Program-made: the position numbers and the translations under genes
The notes under the pieces: model-generated
What the model was told of the DNA's origin: nothing
The model's input: only the letters and a program-made list of their open reading frames with translations
The model's database searches: none
Source of the DNA: Prevotella sp.
Lineage (GTDB): Bacteria; Bacteroidota; Bacteroidia; Bacteroidales; Bacteroidaceae
NCBI GenBank assembly: GCA_017619755.1
Contig: JAFZRU010000010.1
Span: 16,831 to 80,830 of the forward strand
Reading direction: 5' to 3'
DNA length: 64,000 nucleotides
Shown: positions 8,650-18,517 of the stretch, piece after piece
How positions within the stretch are numbered: the first letter of the stretch is position 1
How the letters are laid out: each line of letters opens with the position of its first letter

Positions 8650-10161
8650 ATGAAAAGAAAAGCCATTACCTTTTTGTTGCTCTTATGTATGTGCCTTTCA
8701 CACATACATGGCCAGCGAGTGACGAAGTACACAACAACAGAGAAGACACCATGGGTTCAGTCATCAGTCACACTTTCCAACAAGGCAGTGGGGGATGTGG
8801 CGTGTGCTGTCAATGGAACGGAGCAAGGTGTCGTGTTCCGCGCATGGGGCACGACCTTCAACGAACTGGACTGGGACGCTTTCAACCTGCTTTCACGTCA
8901 GGACCAGGACGAAGTGATGCACGGCATCTTCGCACCCGACGGCGACTTGAGGTTTACTCACGGTCGCGTGTCGATGAACGCCAACGACTATGCCCGAAGC
9001 TGGTATAGCTGCGACGACGTGGATGGCGATTTCCAACTGCACCACTTCAACATCGAACGAGACAAGCGCAACATCATCCCACTGGCACGAGCGGCACAGA
9101 AATACCAACCACGGTTGCAACTGTTCATGAGTCCTTGGAGTCCTCCGGCGTGGATGAAAATCAACCATGACTATCCCGTATCACCCAACCGCTACAATAA
9201 AATGGATGCAAGGCAGGCCTATCTTCTTTATATGGAGAATGATACACAAGTGGACCCTGACGAGATGAAACTACTTGGGGAAAGAGACGGCGTGTTTCCC
9301 CGAAAGTTGGCTTCCCAAGACTTCTTCATCCAAGATCCGCGTTACCTTCAATGCTATGCGGAGATGTTCTGCCGCTTCATCGACCTCTATGCGGAACAGG
9401 GGTTGCCCATCACGAAAGTGATGTATCAGAACGAGGCTTACTCATACACACCTTACCCCGGTTGTGCATGGACGGCAGAGGGAACATTGCGATTCAACAA
9501 CGACTATCTGGCGCCGACGCTCAAAAGGCATCATCCAGAGGTGGAATTGTGGATTGGGACGTTCAACACCAACCGTTTGGACTACGTGGAGAAAATCCTC
9601 GACAACCCAACCCTGCAAGCCAATGTGAAAGGCATCGGCACCCAATGGGAGTGCCGCGACAACCTTCCTCAGATGCGCAAGCGATACCCCAATCACCGTT
9701 TCATGGTAAGCGAGAGCGAATGTGGCAATGGTTCCATGGACTGGGCGGCTGGTGAACACACCTTTTTCCTGCTCTCCGACAACTTAGGCAATGGATGTGA
9801 CGAATATTACAATTGGAACTTCATCCTCGCAGACAACGGCTCTTCCACATGGGGATGGACGCAAAACGCATTGATACAAGTAGATAGCAAAACGCGGAAA
9901 ATGCGTCTCACCGCCGAATACTACGCCTACAAACATTTCAGCCATTTTATTGCCCCCGGTGCCGAGATGGTGGCCTACGCAGGGCGCGAAATGAGTCAAA
10001 CGCCCGTTGTTGTCTTCCTTCAAAAACAGAACTATATCGTCACAGCAGGCAATTTCAGCGACACAGAAACCAAGTTGAGCGTGAAACTGAAGGACAAATA
10101 CCTCAACATAACGGCTCCGCCTCATTCATTCAACACCTACTTGGTGGGGAAAGTCAAATAG
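8650..10161 (+). CDS. Secreted glycoside hydrolase family 30 protein
   Basis: A protein of 503 residues with an N-terminal signal peptide (about 21 residues, ending near HIHGQ). The rest is a GH30 (beta/alpha)8 barrel plus beta-sandwich. The acid/base Glu is E262 in YQNEAYS and the nucleophile is most likely E355 in VSESECG, comparable with the SEACVG site of glucosylceramidases. The WSPPAWMK segment is a GH30 hallmark. Likely substrates are beta-glucans (beta-1,6), glucosylceramide-like glycosides or xylan-type chains; the sequence does not decide between subfamilies. Glycerate kinase follows 35 bases downstream and may be co-transcribed. Confidence 0.87.
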   Translation: MKRKAITFLLLLCMCLSHIHGQRVTKYTTTEKTPWVQSSVTLSNKAVGDVACAVNGTEQGVVFRAWGTTFNELDWDAFNLLSRQDQDEVMHGIFAPDGDLRFTHGRVSMNANDYARSWYSCDDVDGDFQLHHFNIERDKRNIIPLARAAQKYQPRLQLFMSPWSPPAWMKINHDYPVSPNRYNKMDARQAYLLYMENDTQVDPDEMKLLGERDGVFPRKLASQDFFIQDPRYLQCYAEMFCRFIDLYAEQGLPITKVMYQNEAYSYTPYPGCAWTAEGTLRFNNDYLAPTLKRHHPEVELWIGTFNTNRLDYVEKILDNPTLQANVKGIGTQWECRDNLPQMRKRYPNHRFMVSESECGNGSMDWAAGEHTFFLLSDNLGNGCDEYYNWNFILADNGSSTWGWTQNALIQVDSKTRKMRLTAEYYAYKHFSHFIAPGAEMVAYAGREMSQTPVVVFLQKQNYIVTAGNFSDTETKLSVKLKDKYLNITAPPHSFNTYLVGKVK

Positions 10162-10196
10162 TTGATGCAAATGCCTGTGTACCAAAGTTCTATGAA

Positions 10197-11276
10197 ATGA
10201 AAAAGCTTATCGTTGCGATAGATTCTTTCAAGGGTTGCCTGTCATCGATGGAAGCCAATGAGGCAGCAGCAAAGGGTATTCAAATGGAGATGCCCGATGC
10301 TGAAGTCATTCAGATACCTGTCAGCGACGGTGGGGAAGGGTGGACAACCGCCTTCCATGCCGCCCTTGGTGGAGAATTGGTGGAAACAACCGTATTCGAC
10401 CCTATGATGCGCCGTATTACAGCTAAATATCTGATACAGAACGATATGGCTGTGATTGAAATCGCTCAAGCCAGTGGTCTGACCCTTTTGTCCGCAGAAG
10501 AGCGCAATCCCATTCGCGCCACTTCATACGGCACAGGCCAGTTGGTGGGGGATGCTGTTCGTCGTGGCTGTAAGCGCATCATTGTGGGGCTGGGCGGTAG
10601 TGCAACAAGCGACTGTGGCATGGGAATGCTCCAAGCCATCATAGATGCATTTGCAAAAAATCAATCCTGGGATGAGGTGACAGCTTTGGAAGACGTGCAA
10701 TTCACCATTGCCACAGATGTCCAAAACCCGCTCTGTGGTGAAAACGGTGCCGCGTACGTCTTTGCTCCTCAGAAGGGTGCCACTCCAGAGATGGTGCAGA
10801 GCCTTGACGCACGAGCCAAACGTTTTGCAGAGCTTTCCGCCAAGCACTTTGGCTACGATTGTCAAGACATGCCCGGTGCCGGTGCTGCTGGTGGACTTGG
10901 CTATGCTTTCTTGCAATACATGCATGCCGAATGTCGTCCCGGAATAGACCTGCTTCTTGAAGCGGTCAATTATGAACAACAGTTGAAAGACGTCATCCTT
11001 GTCATTACTGGTGAAGGTTCCGCCGACAGGCAAACAATGATGGGGAAACTTCCTTTCGGCATATTGCAAAAAACAAAACTGTTTCACATTCCCGTGGCAT
11101 TGATAGCGGGACGCATCAAGGATGACCAACAATTGCTTGACGCTGGGTTCTCATTAGTGAAGTGCATCAATCCGCAGGGAATGACCATCGAGGAAGCCAT
11201 GGTGCCAGAGACTGCCAAAAGAAACATCGTCGAAACAGTGAGAACCATCCTCGGGGAAATTCTGCCATCGTTATAG
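10197..11276 (+). CDS. Glycerate kinase (GlxK/GarK family)
   Basis: A glycerate 2-kinase family protein of 359 residues, phosphorylating D-glycerate to phosphoglycerate in the cytoplasm. Diagnostic segments are the N-terminal IVAIDSFKGCLSS, the SDGGEGW loop near residue 43, VGLGGSATSDCGMG in the middle and GAGAAGGLGYAF in the second half. The length is close to the family's usual 370-380 residues. It follows the GH30 gene by 35 bases without an obvious promoter of its own. A bidirectional hairpin at 11406-11445 closes the unit. Confidence 0.9.
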   Translation: MKKLIVAIDSFKGCLSSMEANEAAAKGIQMEMPDAEVIQIPVSDGGEGWTTAFHAALGGELVETTVFDPMMRRITAKYLIQNDMAVIEIAQASGLTLLSAEERNPIRATSYGTGQLVGDAVRRGCKRIIVGLGGSATSDCGMGMLQAIIDAFAKNQSWDEVTALEDVQFTIATDVQNPLCGENGAAYVFAPQKGATPEMVQSLDARAKRFAELSAKHFGYDCQDMPGAGAAGGLGYAFLQYMHAECRPGIDLLLEAVNYEQQLKDVILVITGEGSADRQTMMGKLPFGILQKTKLFHIPVALIAGRIKDDQQLLDAGFSLVKCINPQGMTIEEAMVPETAKRNIVETVRTILGEILPSL

Positions 11277-11405
11277 ATTATTGAAATGTGACGAATAGGG
11301 GGGATATGATAATTTTTTGAGATGATTTCTGAAATACTTTGTTAATCAACAAAACTCCTATTTATCATAATATTGATTATGTTGAAAATGGGTGTAGAAA
11401 AAACC

Positions 11406-11445
11406 AGAGCCTTTTCCATACCGATGATTGGCAGGAAAAGGCTCT
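11406..11445. terminator. Bidirectional terminator between glycerate kinase and guaA
   Basis: A perfect 12-base stem (11406-11417 with 11434-11445) around a 16-base loop. On the minus strand it is followed by GG and six T residues, which suits guaA best. On the plus strand the T tract is weak. Confidence 0.8.
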
Positions 11446-11488
11446 TCTATATGGTGTGTTCTATTGAGAACACTATTTGCTTAGGCAA

Positions 11489-13033
11489 TCATTCCCATTC
11501 GATGGTTGAAGGCGGTTTTGATGAGATGTCATAGCAAACTCTGTTGACGCCTTTCACCTTGTTGATGATTTCGTTGGAAACTTTTGCCAAGAAGTCGTAT
11601 GGCAGATGCGCCCAGTCGGCTGTCATGGCATCGGTGCTGGTGACGGCCCTGAGTGCCACGGGATGCTCGTAGGTTCGCTCGTCGCCCATCACGCCCACAC
11701 TTCTCACAGTGGACAGCAGCACGGCTCCCGCTTGCCACACCTTGTCATAAAGCACCTCGCCATCGTCGCAAACATACTGAAGCATCGACTCGATGTAAAT
11801 ATCGTCGGCATCTTGCAGGATGCGCACTTTTTCCGGCGTAATGTCGCCGAGGATGCGGACGGCAAGTCCAGGCCCTGGGAACGGATGCCTTTTGATGAGC
11901 CTTTCAGGCATGCCCAGTTGATAACCCACGCGCCGTACCTCATCTTTGAAAAGCCATTTCAATGGTTCACAAAGTTGCAGGTGCATTTCTTTGGGCAGGC
12001 CACCCACATTGTGATGGCTTTTGATCACCATGCCGGTGATGCTGAGACTTTCAATCCGATCGGGATAGATGGTGCCTTGAGCCAGCCATTTGGCGTCGGT
12101 GATTTTTTTCGCCTCACTGTTGAACACCTCCACAAAGTCTCTTCCGATGATTTTCCGTTTTTGCTCCGGGTCGGTGACTCCCTTGAGGTCGTTGAAGAAT
12201 TTTTCGCTGGCATCCACTCCAATGACATGCAATCCCAGTCCCTGATAAGCTTCCATCACCTTTTGGAACTCGTTTTTCCGCAGCATGCCATGATCGACAA
12301 AGATGCAAGTCAAGCGGTCCCCGATGGCGCGATTAAGCAATGTGGCGCAGACGGAGGAGTCCACACCGCCGCTAAGCCCCAGGATGACGCGGTCGTTGCC
12401 CAACTGCTCTTTTAGTTCCGCCACGGTGGTCTCCACAAAGGAGGCCGGACTCCATTCCTGTCGGCTGCCGCAGATATCGACGACGAAATTGCTCAGCAGT
12501 TGCTTTCCCTGCGTGGTATGAAAAACTTCGGGATGGAATTGCACGGCCCAGAGAGGCCATTTGCTGCTGGCGTATGCCGCATGCTGCACGTCGGTCGTTG
12601 ATGCGATGTCATAACATTCGTCGGGAATGGCTGTGATGGTGTCGCCATGGCTCATCCACACCTGTGAATTAGGCTGAAAACCTTTGAAAAGCGGGTTGTC
12701 CGTGTCGATGGTGGCCAAGTTGGCACGCCCATATTCGCGGGTATTGGTTTTCTCCACCTTTCCTCCGCATATGTTGGCAATGAACTGCGCTCCATAGCAA
12801 ATGCCGAGAACGGGAAGACGTCCGACAAACTGCGACAAATCGACACGGAAAGCCTCCGGGTCGTGTACGGAGAAAGGAGAACCGCTGAGGATGACACCAA
12901 TGACCGAAGGGTCGTCGGCGGGGAATTTGTTGTATGGCAAAATTTCACAGAAAGTGTCCAGTTCTCGCACACGTCGGCCAATGAGCTGGGTGGTCTGTGA
13001 ACCAAAGTCGAGAATAATGATTTTTTGTTGCAT
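11489..13033 (-). CDS. guaA: GMP synthase (glutamine-hydrolysing)
   Basis: A protein of 514 residues that aminates XMP to GMP using glutamine and ATP. The N-terminal class I glutamine amidotransferase carries the nucleophile Cys79 in LGICYGAQF and a downstream QFHPE motif. The ATP pyrophosphatase domain has the P-loop GLSGGVDSS, and the C-terminal dimerisation domain ends [10 protein letters not shown], the family's usual terminus. It starts 28 bases after the nucleotidyltransferase gene on the same strand and ends at the hairpin 11406-11445. It is full length and ordinary. Confidence 0.97.
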   Translation of the reverse strand: MQQKIIILDFGSQTTQLIGRRVRELDTFCEILPYNKFPADDPSVIGVILSGSPFSVHDPEAFRVDLSQFVGRLPVLGICYGAQFIANICGGKVEKTNTREYGRANLATIDTDNPLFKGFQPNSQVWMSHGDTITAIPDECYDIASTTDVQHAAYASSKWPLWAVQFHPEVFHTTQGKQLLSNFVVDICGSRQEWSPASFVETTVAELKEQLGNDRVILGLSGGVDSSVCATLLNRAIGDRLTCIFVDHGMLRKNEFQKVMEAYQGLGLHVIGVDASEKFFNDLKGVTDPEQKRKIIGRDFVEVFNSEAKKITDAKWLAQGTIYPDRIESLSITGMVIKSHHNVGGLPKEMHLQLCEPLKWLFKDEVRRVGYQLGMPERLIKRHPFPGPGLAVRILGDITPEKVRILQDADDIYIESMLQYVCDDGEVLYDKVWQAGAVLLSTVRSVGVMGDERTYEHPVALRAVTSTDAMTADWAHLPYDFLAKVSNEIINKVKGVNRVCYDISSKPPSTIEWE

Positions 13034-13061
13034 GGTGATATGATGATGTGGAATGTATGGG

Positions 13062-13805
13062 TTATGATTTCAATAGTTTCAATAGTTTTTCGGCCTCTTC
13101 GAGGGAGTCTAATTTTCCTACGTCGAGGAGGCGGAGGTCTTCCATCTCGCAACCCTCATAATGATGGTCACTGCAAGTGTCCAAGTAGAAATCCATGATG
13201 GGAAAACGTTGTGGCCACTCTTCCAATAAGGCGAAGAGCGATGGTTTGATAAGATGAATACCACTAAAAGCCAATAAGTTGACTTGATTGATTTCCAAGT
13301 CTTCAAAGGGAGTCCTTACTTCTCCGGTTTTTAAATTGGTCCATCCTTTTAGTTGGTGGCGCTTGTCGAAGAGAAGGTAACGCATGGTTTTCCGCCAGCT
13401 CACGAGCAGGGTCGCCTCCGCCCTACTCCCCTCTCCTATTTCGTAAAATTTTTTCAAATCCACGTTGCTGAGGATGTCCACATTGTGGATGAGGACGGGG
13501 CTCTTGTCATCCAGCAAAGGAATGGCTTTTCTGATGCCTCCACCTGTTTCCAAAAGCATTTCCCTTTCGTCGCTGATACGTATGTCGAGGCCGAAATGAT
13601 GATTGGCTTTTAGATAGTTGATGATTTGGTCGGCGAAGTGATGAACATTGATGACAACCCTTTGGAAACCAGCCTTTTTGAGGTTGATGAGGACGTGCCA
13701 GAGAAGGGGCTCCCCCCCTACCCTCACCAATGCCTTGGGCATGGTGTCGGTGAGAGGTTTCAGGCGCGTGCCCATCCCGGCTGCGAAAATCATGGCTTGT
13801 CTCAT
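13062..13805 (-). CDS. Sugar-1-phosphate nucleotidyltransferase (MurU-like)
   Basis: A nucleotidyltransferase of 247 residues with the N-terminal signature [14 protein letters not shown] and PKALVRVGG, followed by a HNVDILSN metal-site segment. The start is taken at the ATG at 13803-13805. A longer frame exists, but this start overlaps the upstream kinase/RapZ gene by four bases (ATGA), the usual sign of translational coupling. In Pseudomonas, AmgK makes an anomeric sugar phosphate that MurU activates to a UDP-sugar. The same pairing here suggests a MurNAc/GlcNAc-1-phosphate uridylyltransferase. Mannose-1-phosphate guanylyltransferase activity remains possible. Confidence 0.78.
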   Translation of the reverse strand: MRQAMIFAAGMGTRLKPLTDTMPKALVRVGGEPLLWHVLINLKKAGFQRVVINVHHFADQIINYLKANHHFGLDIRISDEREMLLETGGGIRKAIPLLDDKSPVLIHNVDILSNVDLKKFYEIGEGSRAEATLLVSWRKTMRYLLFDKRHQLKGWTNLKTGEVRTPFEDLEINQVNLLAFSGIHLIKPSLFALLEEWPQRFPIMDFYLDTCSDHHYEGCEMEDLRLLDVGKLDSLEEAEKLLKLLKS

Positions 13806-15343
13806 GGCGTGGTGGCTTGAAGTGTCTGCTCTATGTTTTGTTCTCGATGGCAAATACGCACCTCGATGCCGAACTTTCGGTTGAGGTGCTCCGCCAAGTG
13901 CTGTGCGGAATACACGCTACGGTGCTGCCCTCCAGTGCATCCGAAGGAAAACATCAGGTCGGTGAACCCACGTTGGATGTAGCGTGCCACATGGGCATCG
14001 GCCAACTGGTAAATGCTGTTGAGGAAGGTGAGGATTTCCCCGTCATCCTCAAGGAATCGTATGACAGGTTCGTCGAGACCAGTGAGGAGCTTGTATGGCT
14101 CGTATCGCCCGGGGTTGTGCGTGCTGCGGCAGTCAAAGACATACCCTCCCCCATTGCCGGATGCGTCATCGGGGATGCCTTTGTGATAAGAGAAGCTGAA
14201 CACCCGAACCACCAAGGGTCCCTTGCCATCATATTTTGAGAAGGTGGCCGGTCCGTCATTGTGGTGGGCTTGGTGGATGTTGCTCTGGTCCGTCTTGAAA
14301 CCATCCTTGCGTGTGCGTGGCTTCTCTTCTTGTTGGGCCAAAGAGGGAAGTTGGGTGAGTCGCTTCAGCACATCGGTCAGATAAGGATAATGGAAATCCT
14401 GGGCTTCGAGCATCTGTCTCAGGTTGCTGATGGCAGGGGGGATGGAATCGATGAAATGCTGCTTGTTCTCGAAATACCCCCTGAAGCCGTATGCTCCCAA
14501 CACCTGCAAAGTGCGGAAAAGCACGAAGAGCGAGAGCCTGTTGACAAAATGCCGCTTGGAAGGAACCTCGATGAAATCTTTCAGTGAGTAATAGTATTCC
14601 TGTATCAGCCTCCATCTCAACTTGTCGGGGTAGCGTGCGGAAGCCTGCCAAAGGAAGGATGCCAAATCGTAGTAATAAGGTCCTTTGCGTCCGCCTTGGA
14701 AGTCGATGAACGAGGGATGGCCTTCCGCGTCAAGCATCACATTGCGAGCTTGGAAGTCACGGTACATGAAACTGTCGGTGGGTTCTGACAGCAAATCCTT
14801 TGCCAACAGACGGAAATCGGCTTCCAACTTCAACTCGTGGAAGTCCAATTCTGTAGGCTTGAGAAAGCAGTATTTAAAATAGTTGAGGTCGAAGAGCACG
14901 TTGTCCAAGTCGAATTCGGGTTGGGGATAGCAGTTTTCCCACTCCAGTTCCCTGGCGCCTCGTATTTGGAAATTGGGCAGTTGGCGGATGGTCTCCAAAA
15001 GGAGGTTTTGCTCTTTGAGGTTGTATCGTCCCCCTGCCAGGCGTCCTCCCTTGAGTGCATCGAAGAGAGAGGTGGACCCCAGGTCGTCTTGCAGGTAGCG
15101 CATCTCGTCGTCGCTCACGGCGATGACAGCAGGAACGGGCAACTGTCGTTTGGTGAAATGGTTGGAGAGATAGATGAAGGCATGGTTCTCTTCGCGGCTC
15201 GTACCAATTACTCCGACAACGGAGACGCCGTCGCCTCCTTTCAGCCTGTAATACTTGCGGTTGCTGCCAGCCCCTGCCATCGGAATGGTTTCCAAGGGAG
15301 AAACGCCGAAATGACGGGTGAAAAGTTGTTGCAACTGTTGCAT
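13802..15343 (-). CDS. AmgK-like sugar kinase fused to a RapZ C-terminal domain
   Basis: A protein of 513 residues starting at MQQLQQLF. Residues 1-340 form an APH/choline-kinase-type fold with a nucleotide loop (GAGSNRKYYRL), a catalytic loop YRDFQARN (Asp196) and a metal-binding FIDFQGG. This is the layout of AmgK, the anomeric N-acetylmuramate/N-acetylglucosamine kinase. After a polar linker, residues about 375-505 match the RapZ C-terminal domain, with FSFSYHKG, VFDCRSTHNPGRYEPYK and FSFGCTGGQHRS. In RapZ that domain binds GlcN6P and partners in control of GlmS; the usual RapZ P-loop domain is replaced here by the kinase. The MurU-like gene follows with a four-base overlap. A combined sensing and recycling role is an inference. 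Confidence 0.8.
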   Translation of the reverse strand: MQQLQQLFTRHFGVSPLETIPMAGAGSNRKYYRLKGGDGVSVVGVIGTSREENHAFIYLSNHFTKRQLPVPAVIAVSDDEMRYLQDDLGSTSLFDALKGGRLAGGRYNLKEQNLLLETIRQLPNFQIRGARELEWENCYPQPEFDLDNVLFDLNYFKYCFLKPTELDFHELKLEADFRLLAKDLLSEPTDSFMYRDFQARNVMLDAEGHPSFIDFQGGRKGPYYYDLASFLWQASARYPDKLRWRLIQEYYYSLKDFIEVPSKRHFVNRLSLFVLFRTLQVLGAYGFRGYFENKQHFIDSIPPAISNLRQMLEAQDFHYPYLTDVLKRLTQLPSLAQQEEKPRTRKDGFKTDQSNIHQAHHNDGPATFSKYDGKGPLVVRVFSFSYHKGIPDDASGNGGGYVFDCRSTHNPGRYEPYKLLTGLDEPVIRFLEDDGEILTFLNSIYQLADAHVARYIQRGFTDLMFSFGCTGGQHRSVYSAQHLAEHLNRKFGIEVRICHREQNIEQTLQATTP

Positions 15344-15363
15344 GGTGGTTGGCGGTGGTAAGG

Positions 15364-15582
15364 TTACTGTTTTTTGTCGTTGCGGTTTTGCTCCTCCAAC
15401 TGTTGTCTCCGGCGCTCCTCCCACTCCCTGCGGCGTTTGTTGTCATATTGTCTGAGGAAGGCATCGATGAGCAACAGTATCATCAAGATGCCTAATGACA
15501 TGAAAAACGATTGGGTGATGTAATAGAGGCCGCCCGAGATGCCGAGCAAGAAGAGGATATGTAAAACAGTTTTTTTGTCCAT
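15364..15582 (-). CDS. Small membrane protein with a basic/acidic coiled tail
   Basis: A protein of 72 residues starting at MDKKTVLH. Two closely spaced hydrophobic stretches cover residues 5-40, followed by a highly charged tail rich in Arg, Glu and Gln (RRREWEERRRQQ). It ends 20 bases before the kinase/RapZ gene, so it is likely translated from the same message. I do not recognise a family. A longer frame reaches back to 15744, but it overlaps the methyltransferase and has no supporting features. Confidence 0.6.
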   Translation of the reverse strand: MDKKTVLHILFLLGISGGLYYITQSFFMSLGILMILLLIDAFLRQYDNKRRREWEERRRQQLEEQNRNDKKQ

Positions 15583-15682
15583 ATTGGATGCTGAATGTCG
15601 ATGGTGTGAAATCGGGTGTAAAATTACAAAATAGTGGCCAAATAAGGAAGATTCTTGCTTGTTTTTTTCCTTTTCCAGCCTT

Positions 15683-16501
15683 TTATGAGTTTCTTCTTGT
15701 GTCCTGACGCTGTCTGACAGCCTCGAAGAGCAAGATGGCGGCACTCACGGAGACATTGAGTGAGTCGAGGCTTCCCAACATGGGGATGCGGATGTGAGCA
15801 TCAGCCGCCTCGCGCCAACTGTCTGTCAGTCCTGTGGATTCCGTCCCCATGACGATGGCTGTGCCGTGTGTCATGTCCGTATCGTAATAGAGACGTGAGT
15901 CCTGCAACTGCGCCGTGAGGATGCGGATGCCCTTTTCCTTGAGGAAACGGATGCATTCCTCCGTCGTGCATGTCACGCAGGGCACGGTGAAGACGGCGCC
16001 AATGGAACTACGGATGAGGTTGGGGTTGTAGAGGTCGGTGAGCGGGTCGCAGATGATGACGGCATCGGCTGCAGCGGCATCAGCACTCCTCAGTACCGCC
16101 CCCAAATTGCCGGGCTTTTCCACTCGCTCCAACACCACGACGAGGGGGGCTTCGCTTAGATGGAGCTGGTCGAGGGAAAGCGCATATGCCTTCACTTCCG
16201 CCATAAGTCCCTCGGTGCCGCCCCGATAGGCCATTTTTTCATATAGACTTTTTGTCACTTGGAAGACGCGGGAAGGAGGGATGGTGGCAAGCAGTTGCGT
16301 GGCCTCCACATTTCCCTCTATGAGTGTGGGACAATAGAAAACAGACATTACCTCCATCTTTGCCGAAAGGCAGTGCGACAGTTCCCTCACGCCCTCTACC
16401 ACAAACACTCCCCTCTTCCGCCGTTCAGCGGACTTCTGCTGTAGTGTCAACAGTTGTTTCACTTTCGGGTTGCTCGTGCTGGAAAGGATGTCGATGGCCA
16501 T
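15683..16501 (-). CDS. TrmH/SpoU-family RNA 2'-O-methyltransferase
   Basis: A SPOUT-class methyltransferase of 272 residues. An N-terminal substrate-binding domain (SNPKVKQL, then GVFVVEGVREL) is followed by the knotted AdoMet domain with NLGAVLRSADA, GTESTGLT and the closing SLNVSVSAAILLFE. It should methylate a ribose 2'-OH in rRNA or tRNA; the position cannot be read. The start is the ATG at 16501, because the longer frame runs through the -7 box at 16524-16531. A 100-base gap separates it from the small membrane protein downstream. Confidence 0.88.
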   Translation of the reverse strand: MAIDILSSTSNPKVKQLLTLQQKSAERRKRGVFVVEGVRELSHCLSAKMEVMSVFYCPTLIEGNVEATQLLATIPPSRVFQVTKSLYEKMAYRGGTEGLMAEVKAYALSLDQLHLSEAPLVVVLERVEKPGNLGAVLRSADAAAADAVIICDPLTDLYNPNLIRSSIGAVFTVPCVTCTTEECIRFLKEKGIRILTAQLQDSRLYYDTDMTHGTAIVMGTESTGLTDSWREAADAHIRIPMLGSLDSLNVSVSAAILLFEAVRQRQDTRRNS

Positions 16502-16523
16502 GGATGCTTTGTTTTTGGTTGTG

Positions 16524-16531
16524 CAAAGGTA
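16524..16531 (-). promoter_or_regulatory. -7 promoter box for the RNA methyltransferase
   Basis: The minus strand reads TACCTTTG followed by CAC, a close match to the strong Bacteroidetes form. It lies 22 bases before the ATG at 16501 and argues against the longer upstream start. Confidence 0.7.
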
Positions 16532-16625
16532 TTCATTTCTTTCGTCATTTCCTTGGCTGATGCTGATTAAAAGAAAGGAAAAAGCGAAAAAATGCAAAAA
16601 AAGACGATATTTGTCGGAAAATGAG

Positions 16626-16633
16626 TAATTTTG
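16626..16633 (+). promoter_or_regulatory. -7 promoter box for pectate lyase 1
   Basis: TAATTTTG followed by C lies 38 bases before the ATG at 16672. It falls inside the longest open frame and supports the downstream start. Confidence 0.65.
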
Positions 16634-16671
16634 CATCCTCAAAACTAACTATCACACAAACGATCAAAAAC

Positions 16672-18405
16672 ATGTCAAAAAAATTCTTATGGCTGATGAT
16701 GACTCTCTTGTCATCCATTTCCATGCAAGGTCAAAACGATGCTCCCGCTTTCCCTGGTGCCGAGGGACATGGCCGTTATGTTCAAGGCGGTCGTGGCGGC
16801 AAAGTCATCCACGTGACCAACCTCAACGACCGCGGCACCGGCTCTTTCCGTTCGGCTGTCTCCGGCTCTTCCAAGAAAATCATCGTCTTTGACGTGGGTG
16901 GCGTCATCCCATTAGCCTCTGATGTCACCATTGGAGCCAACACCACCATCGCCGGACAGACAGCCCCCTACCCCGGCATCACGTTCCGCTATTACACCGT
17001 CAATCCCGGTGCCAACAATGTGATTCGCTTCATCCGCGTCCGCAGGGGGCAGGAAAAGGACGTCAACGATGGTGCCGATGCTTCTTGGAAACGTCAGGCG
17101 ACCGGCATCATCCTGGACCATTGCTCCTTCTCTTGGAGCATCGACGAGGTTGCCTCCTTCTATGACAACAACAATTTCACCATGCAGTGGTGCACCATCG
17201 CAGAGAGCCTCAACAATGCCGGTCACGGAAAGGGAGCCCATGGCTATGGCGGAATCTGGGGTGGCAAACTTGCCTCCTTCCACCACAACCTCATCGCCCA
17301 TGTGAACAATCGCTCACCTCGCTTCAACGGTGCGCGCTACAACTGGGGAGGATACACCAACAACAAACTCTATAGCCAATACAAATGGGAGAATACCTTA
17401 CAAGCTGAAAACGTCGATTTTCGCAACTGCGTGATATACAACTGTGGCAACGGCTGTTATGGTGGCCCTGGTGGCGGATACATCAACATGGTGAACAATT
17501 TTTACAAGACCGGTCCGGCCGGCACCACCAACCGCATCACCACTGTTTCCCTTGCCGGTAGCGGCAATGCCGGTAACGACAAGACTTTTTGGGACATGAC
17601 CAGCCGCTATTACATCAGTGGCAACCAAGTGAACTCCTCCACCGATTATGATTGGCGCGGCGTGACTTACGACGGTGGAGTGCCCAGTAAGAACGGGGTG
17701 TATTACACCAATGACCCAAAGCATTATTACGGCAGTGGAGTGACCTACGATAAGATCAATGGCACCGACTGTGTTCGCATTCAGTGTGACGAGCCCGCCC
17801 CCATCGGCGAGGTGACCACACACATTGCCTCCATGGCATACGAGAAAGTATTGGATTACGCTGGTGCGTCACTCCATCGCGACGAGGTGGACGAACGTTA
17901 CGCTCGGGAGACCCGCAGCAGCACGGCCACCTACAAAGGCTCTGTCACCAAAACGGCGGGACGCATCGACCTCGTAAGCGACGTGAACGGTTATACTGAA
18001 GCTAATTTCCCTACTGGCACTCGACCTGCCGGATTTGACAGCGACAATGACGGGATGCCCGATGCATGGGAAATGGCCAATGGCTTGAACCCCAACGATG
18101 CCAGTGATGCTGCCCTTTTCTCCCTTGATGTGGAGAAGAAATGGTATTGCAATCTTGAGGTTTATCTTAATTCCATCGTGGAAGACATTATGAAAGGTGG
18201 CAATGCCGACGCCCTTGACGTAGTGGAGGAATATTATCCTTCATTCGTGAATGGCATCCAAACAGTTCAGTCTTCCGAAACGAAGGGGTATGAATATTTC
18301 ACGCTCGACGGTGTCAAACTCTCCTCCCCTGCCCGTGGCCTCTTCATACAAGTTGAGAGGAAAGCTGACGGCTCTCGTGTGAGCAAGAAGGTCGTCTGCA
18401 AGTAA
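16672..18405 (+). CDS. Secreted pectate lyase (PL1-like)
   Basis: A protein of 577 residues with a signal peptide (MSKKFLWLMM onward, cleaved near SMQGQ). The mature protein begins with FPGAEGHGRY and GGRGGKVIHVTNLND, the usual entry to the right-handed parallel beta-helix of PL1 pectate lyases. LDHCSFSWS and NNRSPRF segments follow in the core; the Arg in the latter lies where PL1 enzymes keep the catalytic Arg. Near residue 455 is a calcium-binding TSP3-type DSDNDGMPDAWE. The C-terminus (YFTLDGVKL onward) resembles the short tails of Prevotella secreted proteins. It should cleave polygalacturonate by beta-elimination. It is a single-gene unit with its own promoter and a hairpin/terminator region after it. 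Confidence 0.85.
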   Translation: MSKKFLWLMMTLLSSISMQGQNDAPAFPGAEGHGRYVQGGRGGKVIHVTNLNDRGTGSFRSAVSGSSKKIIVFDVGGVIPLASDVTIGANTTIAGQTAPYPGITFRYYTVNPGANNVIRFIRVRRGQEKDVNDGADASWKRQATGIILDHCSFSWSIDEVASFYDNNNFTMQWCTIAESLNNAGHGKGAHGYGGIWGGKLASFHHNLIAHVNNRSPRFNGARYNWGGYTNNKLYSQYKWENTLQAENVDFRNCVIYNCGNGCYGGPGGGYINMVNNFYKTGPAGTTNRITTVSLAGSGNAGNDKTFWDMTSRYYISGNQVNSSTDYDWRGVTYDGGVPSKNGVYYTNDPKHYYGSGVTYDKINGTDCVRIQCDEPAPIGEVTTHIASMAYEKVLDYAGASLHRDEVDERYARETRSSTATYKGSVTKTAGRIDLVSDVNGYTEANFPTGTRPAGFDSDNDGMPDAWEMANGLNPNDASDAALFSLDVEKKWYCNLEVYLNSIVEDIMKGGNADALDVVEEYYPSFVNGIQTVQSSETKGYEYFTLDGVKLSSPARGLFIQVERKADGSRVSKKVVCK

Positions 18406-18454
18406 GCGATGTCAACCAATAGCATTCCCATTTTCCAGGAAATGAAAAATCCCG

Positions 18455-18515
18455 ATCTGTAAGAATGAAAAAGGCCTTTCAGGCCGTCTTTGCACCAAAA
18501 ACCATTCTTACAGAT
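18455..18515. repeat. Long hairpin after pectate lyase 1
   Basis: A perfect 13-base inverted repeat (18455-18467 with 18503-18515) encloses a smaller GGCCT/AGGCC hairpin (18473-18485). It lies just before the bidirectional terminator and could stabilise the 3' end of either transcript. Confidence 0.65.
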
Positions 18516-18517
18516 TG

